A stretch of DNA of 64,000 bases from Paenibacillus agricola (lineage in GTDB: Bacteria > Bacillota > Bacilli > Paenibacillales > NBRC-103111), in contig NZ_JAAOIW010000004.1 in NCBI RefSeq assembly GCF_011440305.1, positions 372,001-436,000 on the forward strand. Reading direction: 5' to 3'. Shown piece by piece: positions 25,937-35,002 of this stretch; position 1 is the first letter of the stretch, and the number at the start of each line of letters is the position of its first letter. The notes under the pieces were generated by a model. It ran no database searches and was not told the DNA's origin. It saw nothing but the letters and a program-made list of their open reading frames with translations. Made by a program: the position numbers and the translations under genes.

Positions 25937-26806
25937 TTATCGAGAGGCTGACGCTTGGATCAATAGCAAATCGTAAGTGGCGGCAACGCCTCCCTGTGTG
26001 CTGAACCTATCCTCGTATTCCTTATACATGCTGGCGAACAGGCGACGCGTGCTGAGACCACGAATAGTGGCGGCTTCTGAATTGCTAGCTCCCATTGCTT
26101 TAACCGAATGAAGAAAATCTCTTGCTGAAGCATACTTTTCCATTTGAGTCGAACGTTCATATTGAATATTTGAAAAACCTGCTTCCTTGAGCAGGTTTTT
26201 CCACTGGTCCATGGATTGAAACGACAGTCCGTGCCGCTGTGGCTCCATTCCGTTAGCTCGATAAACTTCATTAAATGCCTTATGCAGCTCGTAGAACGTA
26301 TCTGGCCCGAATGTCGTGAACACTAGCAAGCCTCCAGCGCGAATCATCCTCCGAAGGTGACCTAGCGTTTGCCTTGGATAGCTCAGCCATTGAAAACAGG
26401 CGTTGGAGACGATGAGGTCCAACGAGGCCGTCGGAGCATCTGCCGCCCACATTTCGACATCAGCAAGAAGAAAGTGCAAACGAGCCGGTCGACTCTTACT
26501 GTAACCCACATGGTTTGCTGTACTTGATAGGACATGTTGTTCAGCCGCTTTGATCATCGCGGATGCCATATCAAGTGCAGTAATAGATGCGTAGGGATAT
26601 TCGTTCAACAAAATTTCAGTCAGAACACCGGTGCCGCAGCCGATCTCTAGCATGTTGAGCCCGTCTGCTTTATCTTCGCGCTTCCACCCTATGAGGGATT
26701 GTACAAGTCGGTCTGCCATCATTCGCTGCACATGGGCGTGAATGTCATACGAACCTGCTGCACTGCGGTTAAATTGACTGCAAATCGCTTTTTTCCTACT
26801 GCTCAT
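25937..26806 (-). CDS. bioC: Malonyl-ACP O-methyltransferase BioC
   Basis: BioC methylates malonyl-ACP with S-adenosylmethionine, disguising it so that the fatty-acid machinery can build pimeloyl-ACP methyl ester. The 289-residue protein begins CSQFNRSAAGSYDIHAHVQRMMA, as BioC proteins do, and has the SAM motif I LEIGCGTGVLT near residue 53, then ITALDMASAMI and LIVSNACFQWL. It is the last gene of the biotin operon and overlaps the hydrolase by 11 bp. Confidence 0.94.
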   Translation of the reverse strand: MSSRKKAICSQFNRSAAGSYDIHAHVQRMMADRLVQSLIGWKREDKADGLNMLEIGCGTGVLTEILLNEYPYASITALDMASAMIKAAEQHVLSSTANHVGYSKSRPARLHFLLADVEMWAADAPTASLDLIVSNACFQWLSYPRQTLGHLRRMIRAGGLLVFTTFGPDTFYELHKAFNEVYRANGMEPQRHGLSFQSMDQWKNLLKEAGFSNIQYERSTQMEKYASARDFLHSVKAMGASNSEAATIRGLSTRRLFASMYKEYEDRFSTQGGVAATYDLLLIQASASR

Positions 26807-27584
26807 GCCACCATCTCCTCAATACTTCAGCTATGTGAACTTCCCTTCCCAAAAACGGTGCATGCCCGCTGACGGGTATTGTAAGTAACTCTGCTTGAGG
26901 CAAATAGGCTACAAGCTCTTCCGCAGCGCCGTAAGGACAAATCTTATCCTCAGTGCCGTGGACAAGAAGAACCGGACAATTGATTTCCGACAGCTGGGAC
27001 TTGCATTCCTCACTTCGCAAAATCTGAAGACCGGTGATTAACGCCGGGGTTGTCCAGCTGCCTATTGGGGAAAGGCTTTGGCCGAGACCGGCCTCCCATT
27101 CCGCTTCCGTAAACATGAGCTGTCGAAATTTTGTTTCAACAGTCTGTCGGTCCTTCGTAAGCCCTGTAATCATCTGCCTAACGTATGCATCTGCCCAGCC
27201 GCGGTCCGTCTCTTCTTTTGAACGGGTAAAACGAGCAGTCGCCGCAAACAATACAAGGCCATCAGCGTAACCTTTGACCGCTAGTTTCAGCGCCAGTAAT
27301 CCGCCGAGCGACCAGCCTCCGATCAACAGTGGACCGCAGTTAACCCTTGTCATACAAGCTGCTACTTCCGAAGACTGGAGGTTTAATGCCGCTTTTTCAG
27401 TCAGATACATCAATTTCTCAGGAGTATCGGCAGCACTGTAATCTACGGAAACATGATAAAAATCGGGCAGTAACTCGCGAAGCCGTTCAAACACCGTATC
27501 CGGCATGCTCCATCCAGTCAGCCAAAGGATGGTGCCACTTGTCTCTCGCTGAATGTTAGACGGATGGTTACCCGATACAATCAT
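26796..27584 (-). CDS. Alpha/beta hydrolase, probable pimeloyl-ACP methyl ester esterase (BioH-like role)
   Basis: This 262-residue alpha/beta hydrolase has the nucleophile elbow GWSLGG (S92), acid D213 (HGTEDKIC) and H241 (SGHAPF). Lying between bioF and bioC with overlaps on both sides (4 bp and 11 bp), it is the natural candidate to remove the methyl group placed by BioC and release pimeloyl-ACP. Several unrelated esterases (BioH, BioG, BioK, BioV and others) fill this step in different bacteria. The assignment rests on the fold plus location. Confidence 0.85.
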   Translation of the reverse strand: MIVSGNHPSNIQRETSGTILWLTGWSMPDTVFERLRELLPDFYHVSVDYSAADTPEKLMYLTEKAALNLQSSEVAACMTRVNCGPLLIGGWSLGGLLALKLAVKGYADGLVLFAATARFTRSKEETDRGWADAYVRQMITGLTKDRQTVETKFRQLMFTEAEWEAGLGQSLSPIGSWTTPALITGLQILRSEECKSQLSEINCPVLLVHGTEDKICPYGAAEELVAYLPQAELLTIPVSGHAPFLGREVHIAEVLRRWWHEQ

Positions 27585-28762
27585 GGATGCAGCACCCCTT
27601 GTTGAAGTCCTATGGTGCGGATTAGCGTGGCGGTATCGGTCAGTTCCTTATCCGTATGAATGGCTGATAAAGAAAATCGGATTCGTGCGGTGTTATCAGG
27701 CACAGTAGGTGGACGGATGGCCACTGATGCGATACCTGCCTTTTCAAGAGCGCCGCTAAAGCGCAAGGTCGCAGCGTTATCGCCGACGATCACAGGTACT
27801 ATAATAGGTGAGTCTCCGGCACCTATTTTAAAACCGGCATTGCACAGGGAGGATCGAAACAGCTTGCTTGCCGCGTACAACCTCTCTCGGCGCCAATGCT
27901 CATTTTGTACCAAGACTAACGCCTTTGAAATACCAGCTATGATAGAAGGAGGCAGCGCGGTTGAATAGATCAGCGGCCTTGCCTTGTTCACCAGCCATCG
28001 AATTAGCGTACGGCTACCACAGATATAAGCACCGTAAACACCAAACGATTTGCTGAACGTTCCCATATGTATATCCACATCATCCTGCAGCCCGAGCTCA
28101 TGGCACAATCCCTCGCCACGCAACCCATAAATCCCCCCGCTGTGTGCTTCGTCCACCATTAGCATCACTCCGTGTTCACGTTTGAGCTCAGCGAGTTCAC
28201 GCAAGGGTGCCTGATCGCCATCCATGGAGAAGACAGCGTCTGTAACGATCAACTTTCGCCTTTTATCTCGGTGCTTTTCCAATAACGTACGCAAATGCTC
28301 CATGTCATTATGACGGTATCGGGCATGCTCCGCTCGGCTCAATACAATGCCGTCCACAATGCTCGCATGGTTCATCTGATCGCTGAAAACAACATCACCT
28401 CGGCCTACTAGCGCACCAATAACACCCGAATTAGCCATATAGCCATTTGCAAAAACAAGCGCCGCTTCGCAATTCTGCCAATCGGCCAGCTCTGCTTCAA
28501 GACGGCCATAAGCTGGCCGGTTGCCGGTTACAAGCCGCGAAGCGCCGGAGCCGGCTCCTTCGGTGAGAAGCGCCTCACGCATCACTTCAATTATGGCAGG
28601 ATGTTGGGCGAGTCCAAGGTAGTCATTGGAGGACATGTTGAGCAGCACTCGTTCTCCACGTACCGTATAGCCAGGAGATTTGGAGACCGTGCTACTTTCA
28701 CGCAAGGAACGCTCCAACGAGGCACCAGCCCATAATTCAAGTTCTTTTTCAATCCAGTACAT
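27581..28762 (-). CDS. bioF: 8-amino-7-oxononanoate synthase BioF
   Basis: BioF condenses pimeloyl-ACP or -CoA with alanine, using PLP, to give 8-amino-7-oxononanoate. The 393-residue protein has NMSSNDYLGLAQHP near the start, DEAHSGGIYG, and the PLP lysine K238 in GTFSKSFGVYG. The ATG at 28762 has GGTGG 8 bp before it and is preferred over an ATG five codons upstream that has no ribosome site. It overlaps bioB by 14 bp and the hydrolase by 4 bp. Confidence 0.96.
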   Translation of the reverse strand: MYWIEKELELWAGASLERSLRESSTVSKSPGYTVRGERVLLNMSSNDYLGLAQHPAIIEVMREALLTEGAGSGASRLVTGNRPAYGRLEAELADWQNCEAALVFANGYMANSGVIGALVGRGDVVFSDQMNHASIVDGIVLSRAEHARYRHNDMEHLRTLLEKHRDKRRKLIVTDAVFSMDGDQAPLRELAELKREHGVMLMVDEAHSGGIYGLRGEGLCHELGLQDDVDIHMGTFSKSFGVYGAYICGSRTLIRWLVNKARPLIYSTALPPSIIAGISKALVLVQNEHWRRERLYAASKLFRSSLCNAGFKIGAGDSPIIVPVIVGDNAATLRFSGALEKAGIASVAIRPPTVPDNTARIRFSLSAIHTDKELTDTATLIRTIGLQQGVLHP

Positions 28763-29774
28763 GGTCGGAACCACCATTAAGGGCGTTTAATTCAATCTCA
28801 AAGCCCAAATCTTCAATGAGTTGATGATCAGCCGAAACGTCTTGGCCTGCTGTCGTTAAATAATCACCTACAAAGAGTGAATTTGCAGCATACAGAGACA
28901 GAGGCTGCAGTGTACGAAGGTTGACCTCCCGACCTCCCGCCACGCGGATTTCTTTAGACGGACAGATGAAACGGAACAGGGCTAGGACCTTTAACGCTTG
29001 CATCGACGGCGTGCGGCCTGCATGCTCCAGAGGGGTTCCCGGTATCGCATTCAGGAAATTAATGGGAATCGAATCCGCATCAAGTTCGCGGAGTGCATAA
29101 GCCATTTCGACAATTTCTTGATGGGTCTCGCCCATGCCGATAATGACACCGGAGCAAGGAGACATGCCGGAGGTCTTTACCTTTTCCACGGTTTCAATAC
29201 GTTGGTCGTAGGTATGGGTCGTGGTGATGGATGAATAGTTGGTTTTGCTGGTGTTCAAGTTGTGGTTGTATCGATGTACGCCCGCTTCTGCAAGACGCTC
29301 GGCTTGATCGTCCTTCAGAATGCCCAGACATGCGCAAATTTTTAGCGGCATCGTTGCACGGATTTCTCGAACCGCATCCACCACTTGATCCAGCTCCCTG
29401 CTTGTCGGGCCTTTCCCGGCCGCTACGATACAATAGGTTCCAGCTTTGCGTGCCATAGCTTCACGTGCACCGGCAAGCAATGTGTCTTTATCGAGCAGGG
29501 AGTATTTTTTAACTGTTGCCGTCGAAACGATAGATTGCGAGCAGTAGCCGCAGTCCTCTGGGCAAAGACCGCTTTTGGCGTTGATGATCATATTCAACTT
29601 TACTTTTTTTCCGTAAAAGTGTTTTCTCACCTTAAACGCAGCGTGCAGAAGTGGCAGTACCTCATCATTGTCGGCTTCGAGTACAGCAAGCCCCTCCTCT
29701 AACGTTAAGCATTCCCCACTCAACGCTTTTTGGGCAAGCCTTTGCCACCCCAGATCGACTGAAATTGTTTTCAT
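28749..29774 (-). CDS. bioB: Biotin synthase BioB
   Basis: BioB is the radical-SAM enzyme that inserts sulfur into dethiobiotin. The radical-SAM cysteines are C71, C75 and C78 (GLCPEDCGYCSQS), and YNHNLNTS lies further on. The 341-residue length is standard. The ATG at 29774 has GAGAGG 9 bp upstream; an ATG three codons earlier abuts the ribosome site and is less likely. It needs two Fe-S clusters, supplied from elsewhere. Confidence 0.97.
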   Translation of the reverse strand: MKTISVDLGWQRLAQKALSGECLTLEEGLAVLEADNDEVLPLLHAAFKVRKHFYGKKVKLNMIINAKSGLCPEDCGYCSQSIVSTATVKKYSLLDKDTLLAGAREAMARKAGTYCIVAAGKGPTSRELDQVVDAVREIRATMPLKICACLGILKDDQAERLAEAGVHRYNHNLNTSKTNYSSITTTHTYDQRIETVEKVKTSGMSPCSGVIIGMGETHQEIVEMAYALRELDADSIPINFLNAIPGTPLEHAGRTPSMQALKVLALFRFICPSKEIRVAGGREVNLRTLQPLSLYAANSLFVGDYLTTAGQDVSADHQLIEDLGFEIELNALNGGSDHVLD

Positions 29775-29779
29775 CTCTA

Positions 29780-30526
29780 TCATCCTCTCATTGGTTGGAC
29801 TGCAAGTGCCTGTCTGATAGGCTCGAATTGTATGGTTTTTCGTATGGTATGTATCAACATCTCTGAATTCGCTTCAGCGTGCAAGCAAGGAAACTGGCCA
29901 AGGACCTTAAGACCGCTGTAATGCTCGATTAGTTCCGCATTCGTAGCAATGCTCGGATCGTCATTCGGCTCCGTTACTTCGCCGTCGTTCATAATGACGC
30001 CTACAATCGGGACAGCGTGATAACGCAGGAATGAGGCAGTCAGAAGCGTGTGGTTAATCGTGCCTAGGCTGGAACGGGCTACAATCAGAGCAGGTATACG
30101 AAGCTCCGCGATCAAGTCCACCACGAGGGCGTCATCGGTCAGCGGAACAGCGACGCCCCCTGCCCCTTCGACGAGCAACGCTTCATAACGTTTAATAAGC
30201 GGAATACCTGCTGCAATCAATTCCTTGAGTCTAAGGGTCACACCATCCTGCTTGGCAGCGAGCATCGGCGTAAGCGGAGCTTCAAATGTAAAGGGTGCCA
30301 CAGCCTCGGGCCGCTCGTCGATTCCCGTGATTTGCAGCAGCCGTTCAGCATCGGTTACTCCTTTGCCAAGAGGTGCACCGGACTGAACCGGCTTCCAGAC
30401 ACCTACATTCAGCCCTTCGGCACGAAGCATAGCGGTAATGGCCGCTGTCACAATCGTCTTCCCAACGCCGGTGTCCGTGCCTGTTACAAATAATCCGCGT
30501 ATCGCTTCGGGGTTCACTTTGTTCAT
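29780..30526 (-). CDS. bioD: Dethiobiotin synthetase BioD
   Basis: BioD closes the ureido ring of dethiobiotin from diaminopelargonate, CO2 and ATP. The 248-residue protein has the P-loop GTDTGVGKT (near residue 16), KPVQSG, and VEGAGGVAVPL. The carbonic anhydrase elsewhere in the window is not part of this operon. BioD overlaps bioA by 4 bp (ATGA), and its stop lies 5 bp before the preferred bioB start. Confidence 0.96.
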   Translation of the reverse strand: MNKVNPEAIRGLFVTGTDTGVGKTIVTAAITAMLRAEGLNVGVWKPVQSGAPLGKGVTDAERLLQITGIDERPEAVAPFTFEAPLTPMLAAKQDGVTLRLKELIAAGIPLIKRYEALLVEGAGGVAVPLTDDALVVDLIAELRIPALIVARSSLGTINHTLLTASFLRYHAVPIVGVIMNDGEVTEPNDDPSIATNAELIEHYSGLKVLGQFPCLHAEANSEMLIHTIRKTIQFEPIRQALAVQPMRG

Positions 30527-31884
30527 GTAACTGAACCTCCTTCGGTGACGTTACGTATCGATTCCGCCAAAATATGGGCCATGGCATCCAGCTCAGCTTC
30601 TGTACTGGCAAGCGGAGGGATGAAGACGATCACGTTGCCGAGCGGCCTTGTTAGCATTCCGAGCTCTCTGGCCCGCAGGCTCGTTCGAACGCCGATTCGT
30701 TCTACCCAATCGTACGGCTCGCGTGAAGCTTTATTGCGTACGAGCTCGATTCCGAGCATCAACCCCTTTTGCCGGATTTCACCAACGTGCGGGCGATCCT
30801 TAAGCGCTGCAAGCTTATGCTCGACAAATGATGCCTTTGCATTTACACCTTCAACCATGCTCCGCTCTCCAAGCAGCTTCAAGCTGGCCAAAGCAACGGC
30901 ACAACCAAGCGGGTTGCCTGTGAAGGAATGACCGTGGAAAAATGTTTTCTGTTCCTCGTAATCGGCATAAAATGCATCGTACACCTCATCTGTCGCAAGC
31001 GTTGCAGCCACAGGCAAATAGCCACCGGTCAGTCCCTTCCCGATCACCATCAAATCTGGTGAAACGTCTTCGAGATCACAAGCGAACATTGCGCCCGTCC
31101 GACCAAAACCAGTCGCCACCTCGTCAGCGATGAGCAGCACGCCATGTTTGCGGCACAGCGCAGCCATCTCGCTTAAACAGCCCGGCGGCATGACAATGAT
31201 GCCACCAGCCCCTTGCACCATCGGCTCCACAATAAGAGCCGCAATCTCATCGGCCCGCGTTTCGAGCAAATTACGCAGGGCGGTTAGCGTAGCTTCCAAC
31301 GCTTCCGCCTCACCACCCTCATGGCGATAAGCATAGGGATATGGAATGACGTGTGAAGGAAATAGCATAGGGCGGAACACGTCATGATACAGCGGAATCG
31401 CACCGACACTAACCGCGCCAATCGTGTCTCCGTGGTATGCTTGATTCATGGTAATAAACTTCGTTTTACCCCTTACCCCCCTGTTGTGCCAGTATTGAAA
31501 CGCCATTTTGATTGCAATCTCAACACCAGTTGCTCCTGAATCAGAGTAAAACACTTTGTTTAATCCTTTCGGAGCAATCCCAACCAATTTCTCTGCAAGC
31601 TCGATGGCCGGCACGTTGGCCATTCCGAGAAGGGTGGAGTGGGCGACACGCCCTAACTGGTCCGTGATCGCCTGATTCAGCTCTGGTACGTTGTGTCCGT
31701 GTATGTTAAGCCAAACCGAGGAAAAACCGTCGTAATAAGCGCGTCCCTGGACGTCATACAGCATGATGCCTTCGCCGCGTTCAATAATGAGAGGGTCAGA
31801 GTTATTGTAGTCTTTCATTTGAGTAAAAGGATGCCATAAGTGATCCTTATTGATGGCAGCAAGCCGTTCGTAATCCGTTGTCAC
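30523..31884 (-). CDS. bioA: Adenosylmethionine-8-amino-7-oxononanoate aminotransferase BioA
   Basis: BioA is the PLP transaminase making 7,8-diaminopelargonate. The 453-residue protein starts near HLWHPFTQMKDY and has SGATGVEIAIKMA, ADEVATGFGRTG and the PLP lysine K283 (IGKGLTGGYLP). The start is a GTG with GGATGGTGAT upstream. It is the first gene of the operon, directly behind a BirA-type operator. Confidence 0.96.
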   Translation of the reverse strand: MTTDYERLAAINKDHLWHPFTQMKDYNNSDPLIIERGEGIMLYDVQGRAYYDGFSSVWLNIHGHNVPELNQAITDQLGRVAHSTLLGMANVPAIELAEKLVGIAPKGLNKVFYSDSGATGVEIAIKMAFQYWHNRGVRGKTKFITMNQAYHGDTIGAVSVGAIPLYHDVFRPMLFPSHVIPYPYAYRHEGGEAEALEATLTALRNLLETRADEIAALIVEPMVQGAGGIIVMPPGCLSEMAALCRKHGVLLIADEVATGFGRTGAMFACDLEDVSPDLMVIGKGLTGGYLPVAATLATDEVYDAFYADYEEQKTFFHGHSFTGNPLGCAVALASLKLLGERSMVEGVNAKASFVEHKLAALKDRPHVGEIRQKGLMLGIELVRNKASREPYDWVERIGVRTSLRARELGMLTRPLGNVIVFIPPLASTEAELDAMAHILAESIRNVTEGGSVT

Positions 31885-31913
31885 AAATTATCACCATCCG
31901 TTAATTACATCAA

Positions 31914-31947
31914 TTGTAAACTTAATTATTATTATTTTGGTTGACAA
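31914..31947 (-). promoter_or_regulatory. BirA operator upstream of the biotin operon
   Basis: On the minus strand TTGTCAACC, 16 bases, AGTTTACAA matches the inverted half-sites and 14-16-bp spacing of Gram-positive BirA operators. It is centred about 46 bp before the bioA start, so biotinyl-AMP-bound BirA should repress the operon. Confidence 0.8.
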
Positions 31948-32045
31948 TTGAATATAGCCATTCTAGCAGACGAGGCCGTCCCTGTAAAGAGAGTTCGAAG
32001 TGTACTATCGCGGGCACCCGACTCTTACACGAGCTTGAGAATTCA

Positions 32046-32092
32046 AAAAAGCATGATTACACCCAAATATAAGAGGGCTAACCATGCTTTTT
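32046..32092 (-). terminator. Terminator after the 116-residue hypothetical gene
   Basis: AAAAGCATG-ATTA and TAAC-CATGCTTTT arms form a stem; reading on the minus strand it ends in TTTTTT. It lies 67 bp after the gene that ends at 32159. The A/T runs could also permit plus-strand function. Confidence 0.7.
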
Positions 32093-32158
32093 ATATGCTG
32101 AAAATAATGCACTGGCGAGCAGCTCAAATGAGCGCAGCCGTTTCTGCCTACGAGTAGG

Positions 32159-32509
32159 TTAAACGATTCTACCACCTGTTCGTGGATTTCTGTAAAATTC
32201 AATCATATCGATAAAGGTAACCCGATATAAGCGTATAACTGCCTCTAATTCGTACATTCGGCCATGACCGTCCTCTTTTAATGCGTATACGACGTCGTGC
32301 CGTACCTTATCCATCGCAATTTTGCCGATGAACTGGTGCTCGTACTCTGTGTATTTCTTTTTAAAATCTTCATTAAATTCCAATACCTCGATGTAAGAAC
32401 GCTCCAACATAGCGTTTACCAGTGTCAGTTCTTTATCGTTTTTATCAATCGCCACGTAATAGTTACCGCGATCATCCTTAATCAAATCCGTAAACAATTC
32501 CACATTCAA
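32159..32509 (-). CDS. Hypothetical protein, 116 residues
   Basis: I do not recognise this protein. It is cytosolic, charged, with no signal or membrane segment, and begins NVELFTDLIKDDRGNYYVAID. The start is a TTG with AAAGGAGA about 8 bp upstream; a GTG two codons on is the alternative. It is followed by a good terminator, so it is a monocistronic real gene. Confidence 0.7.
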   Translation of the reverse strand: MNVELFTDLIKDDRGNYYVAIDKNDKELTLVNAMLERSYIEVLEFNEDFKKKYTEYEHQFIGKIAMDKVRHDVVYALKEDGHGRMYELEAVIRLYRVTFIDMIEFYRNPRTGGRIV

Positions 32510-32692
32510 GGCCAGAATCTCCTTTCTTTTTTACTATTAGATGAAAAATAATTCAAGGACTAGCTTTTCACGTCGATTGAAGGAGCGCTTGGCCGTACAA
32601 AAAAAAGGCTATGCTGCAGCACACGCTTGTTCCAGGAAAACAATCTGACTCTCGGTTAATAGGCATCTCTTCCACACAATAGTTTTTCGATT

Positions 32693-33226
32693 CTATTGGA
32701 ATTGCTCATGAGTTCGTATAGACTGTTTGTTTGTGTTATCTGGAGCAGATAACCGTATAGGATCTTTCTTATCAAGGATTAATTTTATGGCTCCTGCCAT
32801 CCCTCTAATGGTAAACAAGGTGAAATTAATCGATGCAAAGGTATGAAAAGCCGACCATGATTTCCATTTAAATAACTTCGTTTTTTTCTCCATGATCCAT
32901 TGAGCAATTGTCATAGGTACACTAAAGTACAGGCTTCTTAACAGTGTCACGGAAAACCTTGTATGATATGTACACTTTACCCAAATCACACTTAAAAGAG
33001 GATAAAAGAGAAGATCATATAAAATGTTGGTGTCAAAAATTTTCGGAAAAGGCCTAACTGGGTAGGAAATTTGGTTTCTCTTAATAAAGATCGAGTCAAT
33101 TGAGGTTGATAATACCCCTTTTGCAAAAAATATAGTTAAGGACATAAGCAGATGTTTACGTTTAAATATAAATGGAATAGAGGCTAAACAACCTGTAAAT
33201 AACAATTTAAGCAAAATTCGTTCCAA
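32693..33226 (-). CDS. CBO0543-like small membrane protein
   Basis: This 177-residue protein has four or five hydrophobic segments and the sequence YPVRPFPKIFDTNILYDLLFYPLLSVIW, which resembles the CBO0543 family of Bacilli membrane proteins of unknown function. The C-terminal 25 residues are hydrophilic. It stands alone, and no regulatory site is clear. Confidence 0.65.
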   Translation of the reverse strand: MERILLKLLFTGCLASIPFIFKRKHLLMSLTIFFAKGVLSTSIDSIFIKRNQISYPVRPFPKIFDTNILYDLLFYPLLSVIWVKCTYHTRFSVTLLRSLYFSVPMTIAQWIMEKKTKLFKWKSWSAFHTFASINFTLFTIRGMAGAIKLILDKKDPIRLSAPDNTNKQSIRTHEQFQ

Positions 33227-33323
33227 TTTAATTTCCTCCCATTAAAAGTTTGTTCTTATAGTATGGGAACTAAAGAACAATTTTATGTGATCATTTATAC
33301 GTTTAATATGATCAGTGGCATAA

Positions 33324-33359
33324 AAAAATCGCCCTCTCCATGGTAAACATGTAGAGGGC
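33324..33359 (-). terminator. Terminator after the SDR gene
   Basis: GCCCTCTCCATG (33331-33342) and CATGTAGAGGGC (33348-33359) pair with one mismatch and a 5-nt loop, followed on the minus strand by a run of seven T. It lies 73 bp past the SDR stop. Confidence 0.85.
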
Positions 33360-33432
33360 AATCAAAGCTTTGGAGAATCCTTCAAGAAGAAAAACTATCA
33401 GGAGGATTGTAAGATGGTTGTATTCGTTTGTG

Positions 33433-34173
33433 TTAAGGTTGTACGGTCGGTCTAATCACGATCTCGTTGACTCCAGTATCATCGGGTTCATTAATAACAT
33501 AGGCAATCGCCCTGGCGACGCTATATGGGGAAATGGCCATTTTTACCATTTGACTTACCATAGCTTTGATATCAGGACTACTAATCGAATGGGTCAGCTC
33601 CGTATCCGTCATTCCCGGAGAGATGATGGTGGAACGGATATTAGAGGCAGGAGATTCCTCCTGGCGCAGCCCTTCCGAAATCGCTCTTACTGCAAATTTT
33701 GTAGCGCTATATACGGATGAAGTTGGACTAACACTGTAACCTGCAACCGAGGAGATATTGATGATATGTCCTGATTTTTGTTCCCTCATAGTCGGCAAAA
33801 CTGCGGCAATGCCGTATAAAACGCCTTTGATGTTCACATCGATCATTTGATCCCACTCTTGGACTTGTAGTTCATTAAGCTGAGAAACCGGCATAATTCC
33901 GGCATTATTCACAAGAACATCGATGCGACCATATTGTTTTAAGGCAAATTGTGCCAGCTTCTGCATATCTTCCGATGAAGCAACATTGGTTGTTTTATAG
34001 ATAGCCTCTCCGCCTTCTTTTTCTATCTGACTCACAATCGTTTGCAGGCGATCCTCTCTTCTTGCAGCTAATACAATCTTTGCGCCGTTTTGGGCCAATA
34101 GCTTAGCTGTAGCTTCTCCTATTCCGCTGGATGCTCCCGTTATAATAATCACCTTAGATTTCAAGTTTTCCAA
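33433..34173 (-). CDS. SDR-family NAD(P)-dependent oxidoreductase
   Basis: This classical short-chain dehydrogenase has 246 residues. It has the cofactor motif TGASSGIGEA (about 13-22), an NNAGI strand, the catalytic Ser in INISSVAG, and the YSATK pair (Y-x3-K). An Arg-rich AARREDR after beta-2 suggests NADP preference. The substrate is unknown. It is divergent from a TetR regulator 173 bp away, which probably controls it. Confidence 0.92.
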   Translation of the reverse strand: MENLKSKVIIITGASSGIGEATAKLLAQNGAKIVLAARREDRLQTIVSQIEKEGGEAIYKTTNVASSEDMQKLAQFALKQYGRIDVLVNNAGIMPVSQLNELQVQEWDQMIDVNIKGVLYGIAAVLPTMREQKSGHIINISSVAGYSVSPTSSVYSATKFAVRAISEGLRQEESPASNIRSTIISPGMTDTELTHSISSPDIKAMVSQMVKMAISPYSVARAIAYVINEPDDTGVNEIVIRPTVQP

Positions 34174-34212
34174 TGGATATCGCCCCTTAATAATATTTTC
34201 AACATAACAACC

Positions 34213-34240
34213 GTTGATTAATTAACTGTTGTTGATTAAT
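34213..34240. promoter_or_regulatory. Putative TetR operator between divergent SDR and tetR genes
   Basis: GTTGATTAATTAAC at 34213-34226 is a near-perfect palindrome, and GTTGATTAAT recurs at 34231-34240. The pair lies in the shared intergenic region, nearer the SDR start. Confidence 0.5.
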
Positions 34241-34346
34241 ATTATATAGGGAAGCTAAGTTAATTCAATCGCTAATAAACGCGCTTTTGTTTCTTATACA
34301 ACGGATACACTGGAAGTGTTCATTAACTTGAGGAGGCAATTGCAGA

Positions 34347-34922
34347 ATGGTAACCGAGACGAAGATAGATAGACGAATCTTAAAAACAAAGGAAGCCATT
34401 AACAAGGCGTTTCTGGAGCTGTTTACCGAGAAAGAACTCGATCGAATCACTGTCAATGATATTGCTGAACGAGCCAATGTAAACCGGGGAACCATCTATC
34501 TTCACTACACGGATAAATATGATCTGCTTAATAAATGCATAGAGGACCATTTAAGCAAAATGTTCGATTCATGCCTTTCGATCGAATATAGTCTTGAACA
34601 AACAGATTGGATCAGTGCGCTGAAGCCAGCATTTGTTTATTTCAAGGAGAACTATCTCTTCTTTTCTTCCATGCTCTCTAATAATAGAACTACCGTATTT
34701 CGGGAGCGCATGCTGCATAACTTTGCGGCTAACATACAAGTGAAGATCCATATGCAGAACATTAATCAGGGAATGGATAAGGAATTGATTACACAATTTA
34801 TGAGCTCTGCCTTCGTAGGCACCGTGGAGTGGTGGATTCTGAATAAAATGCCACATTCACCTCAATTTATGGCAGAGCAGGTATGGAGATTGTTTGAAAG
34901 AAATGATATTTACCCCAGTTGA
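34347..34922 (+). CDS. TetR/AcrR-family regulator (DhaS-like C-terminal domain)
   Basis: This repressor of 191 residues has a TetR HTH at about 10-56 (ITVNDIAERANVNRGTIYLHYTDKYDLL). The C-terminal half resembles the TetR_C_7 domain of DhaS-type proteins. It is divergently transcribed from the SDR gene, so it probably represses that gene and itself through the palindromes between them. Its ligand is unknown. Confidence 0.92.
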   Translation: MVTETKIDRRILKTKEAINKAFLELFTEKELDRITVNDIAERANVNRGTIYLHYTDKYDLLNKCIEDHLSKMFDSCLSIEYSLEQTDWISALKPAFVYFKENYLFFSSMLSNNRTTVFRERMLHNFAANIQVKIHMQNINQGMDKELITQFMSSAFVGTVEWWILNKMPHSPQFMAEQVWRLFERNDIYPS

Positions 34923-35002
34923 CCGTTTAGTTCCCTCAGATTGCAATCATCTATGAAGGGACGGCTACGAGTTCTCGAAAGAATCATGGATGACCTAAAT
35001 CT

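Noticed and set aside
31948-32157. A plus-strand gene upstream of bioA
   Set aside because: The frame crosses the BirA operator flank and a terminator hairpin, and has no ribosome site or family likeness.
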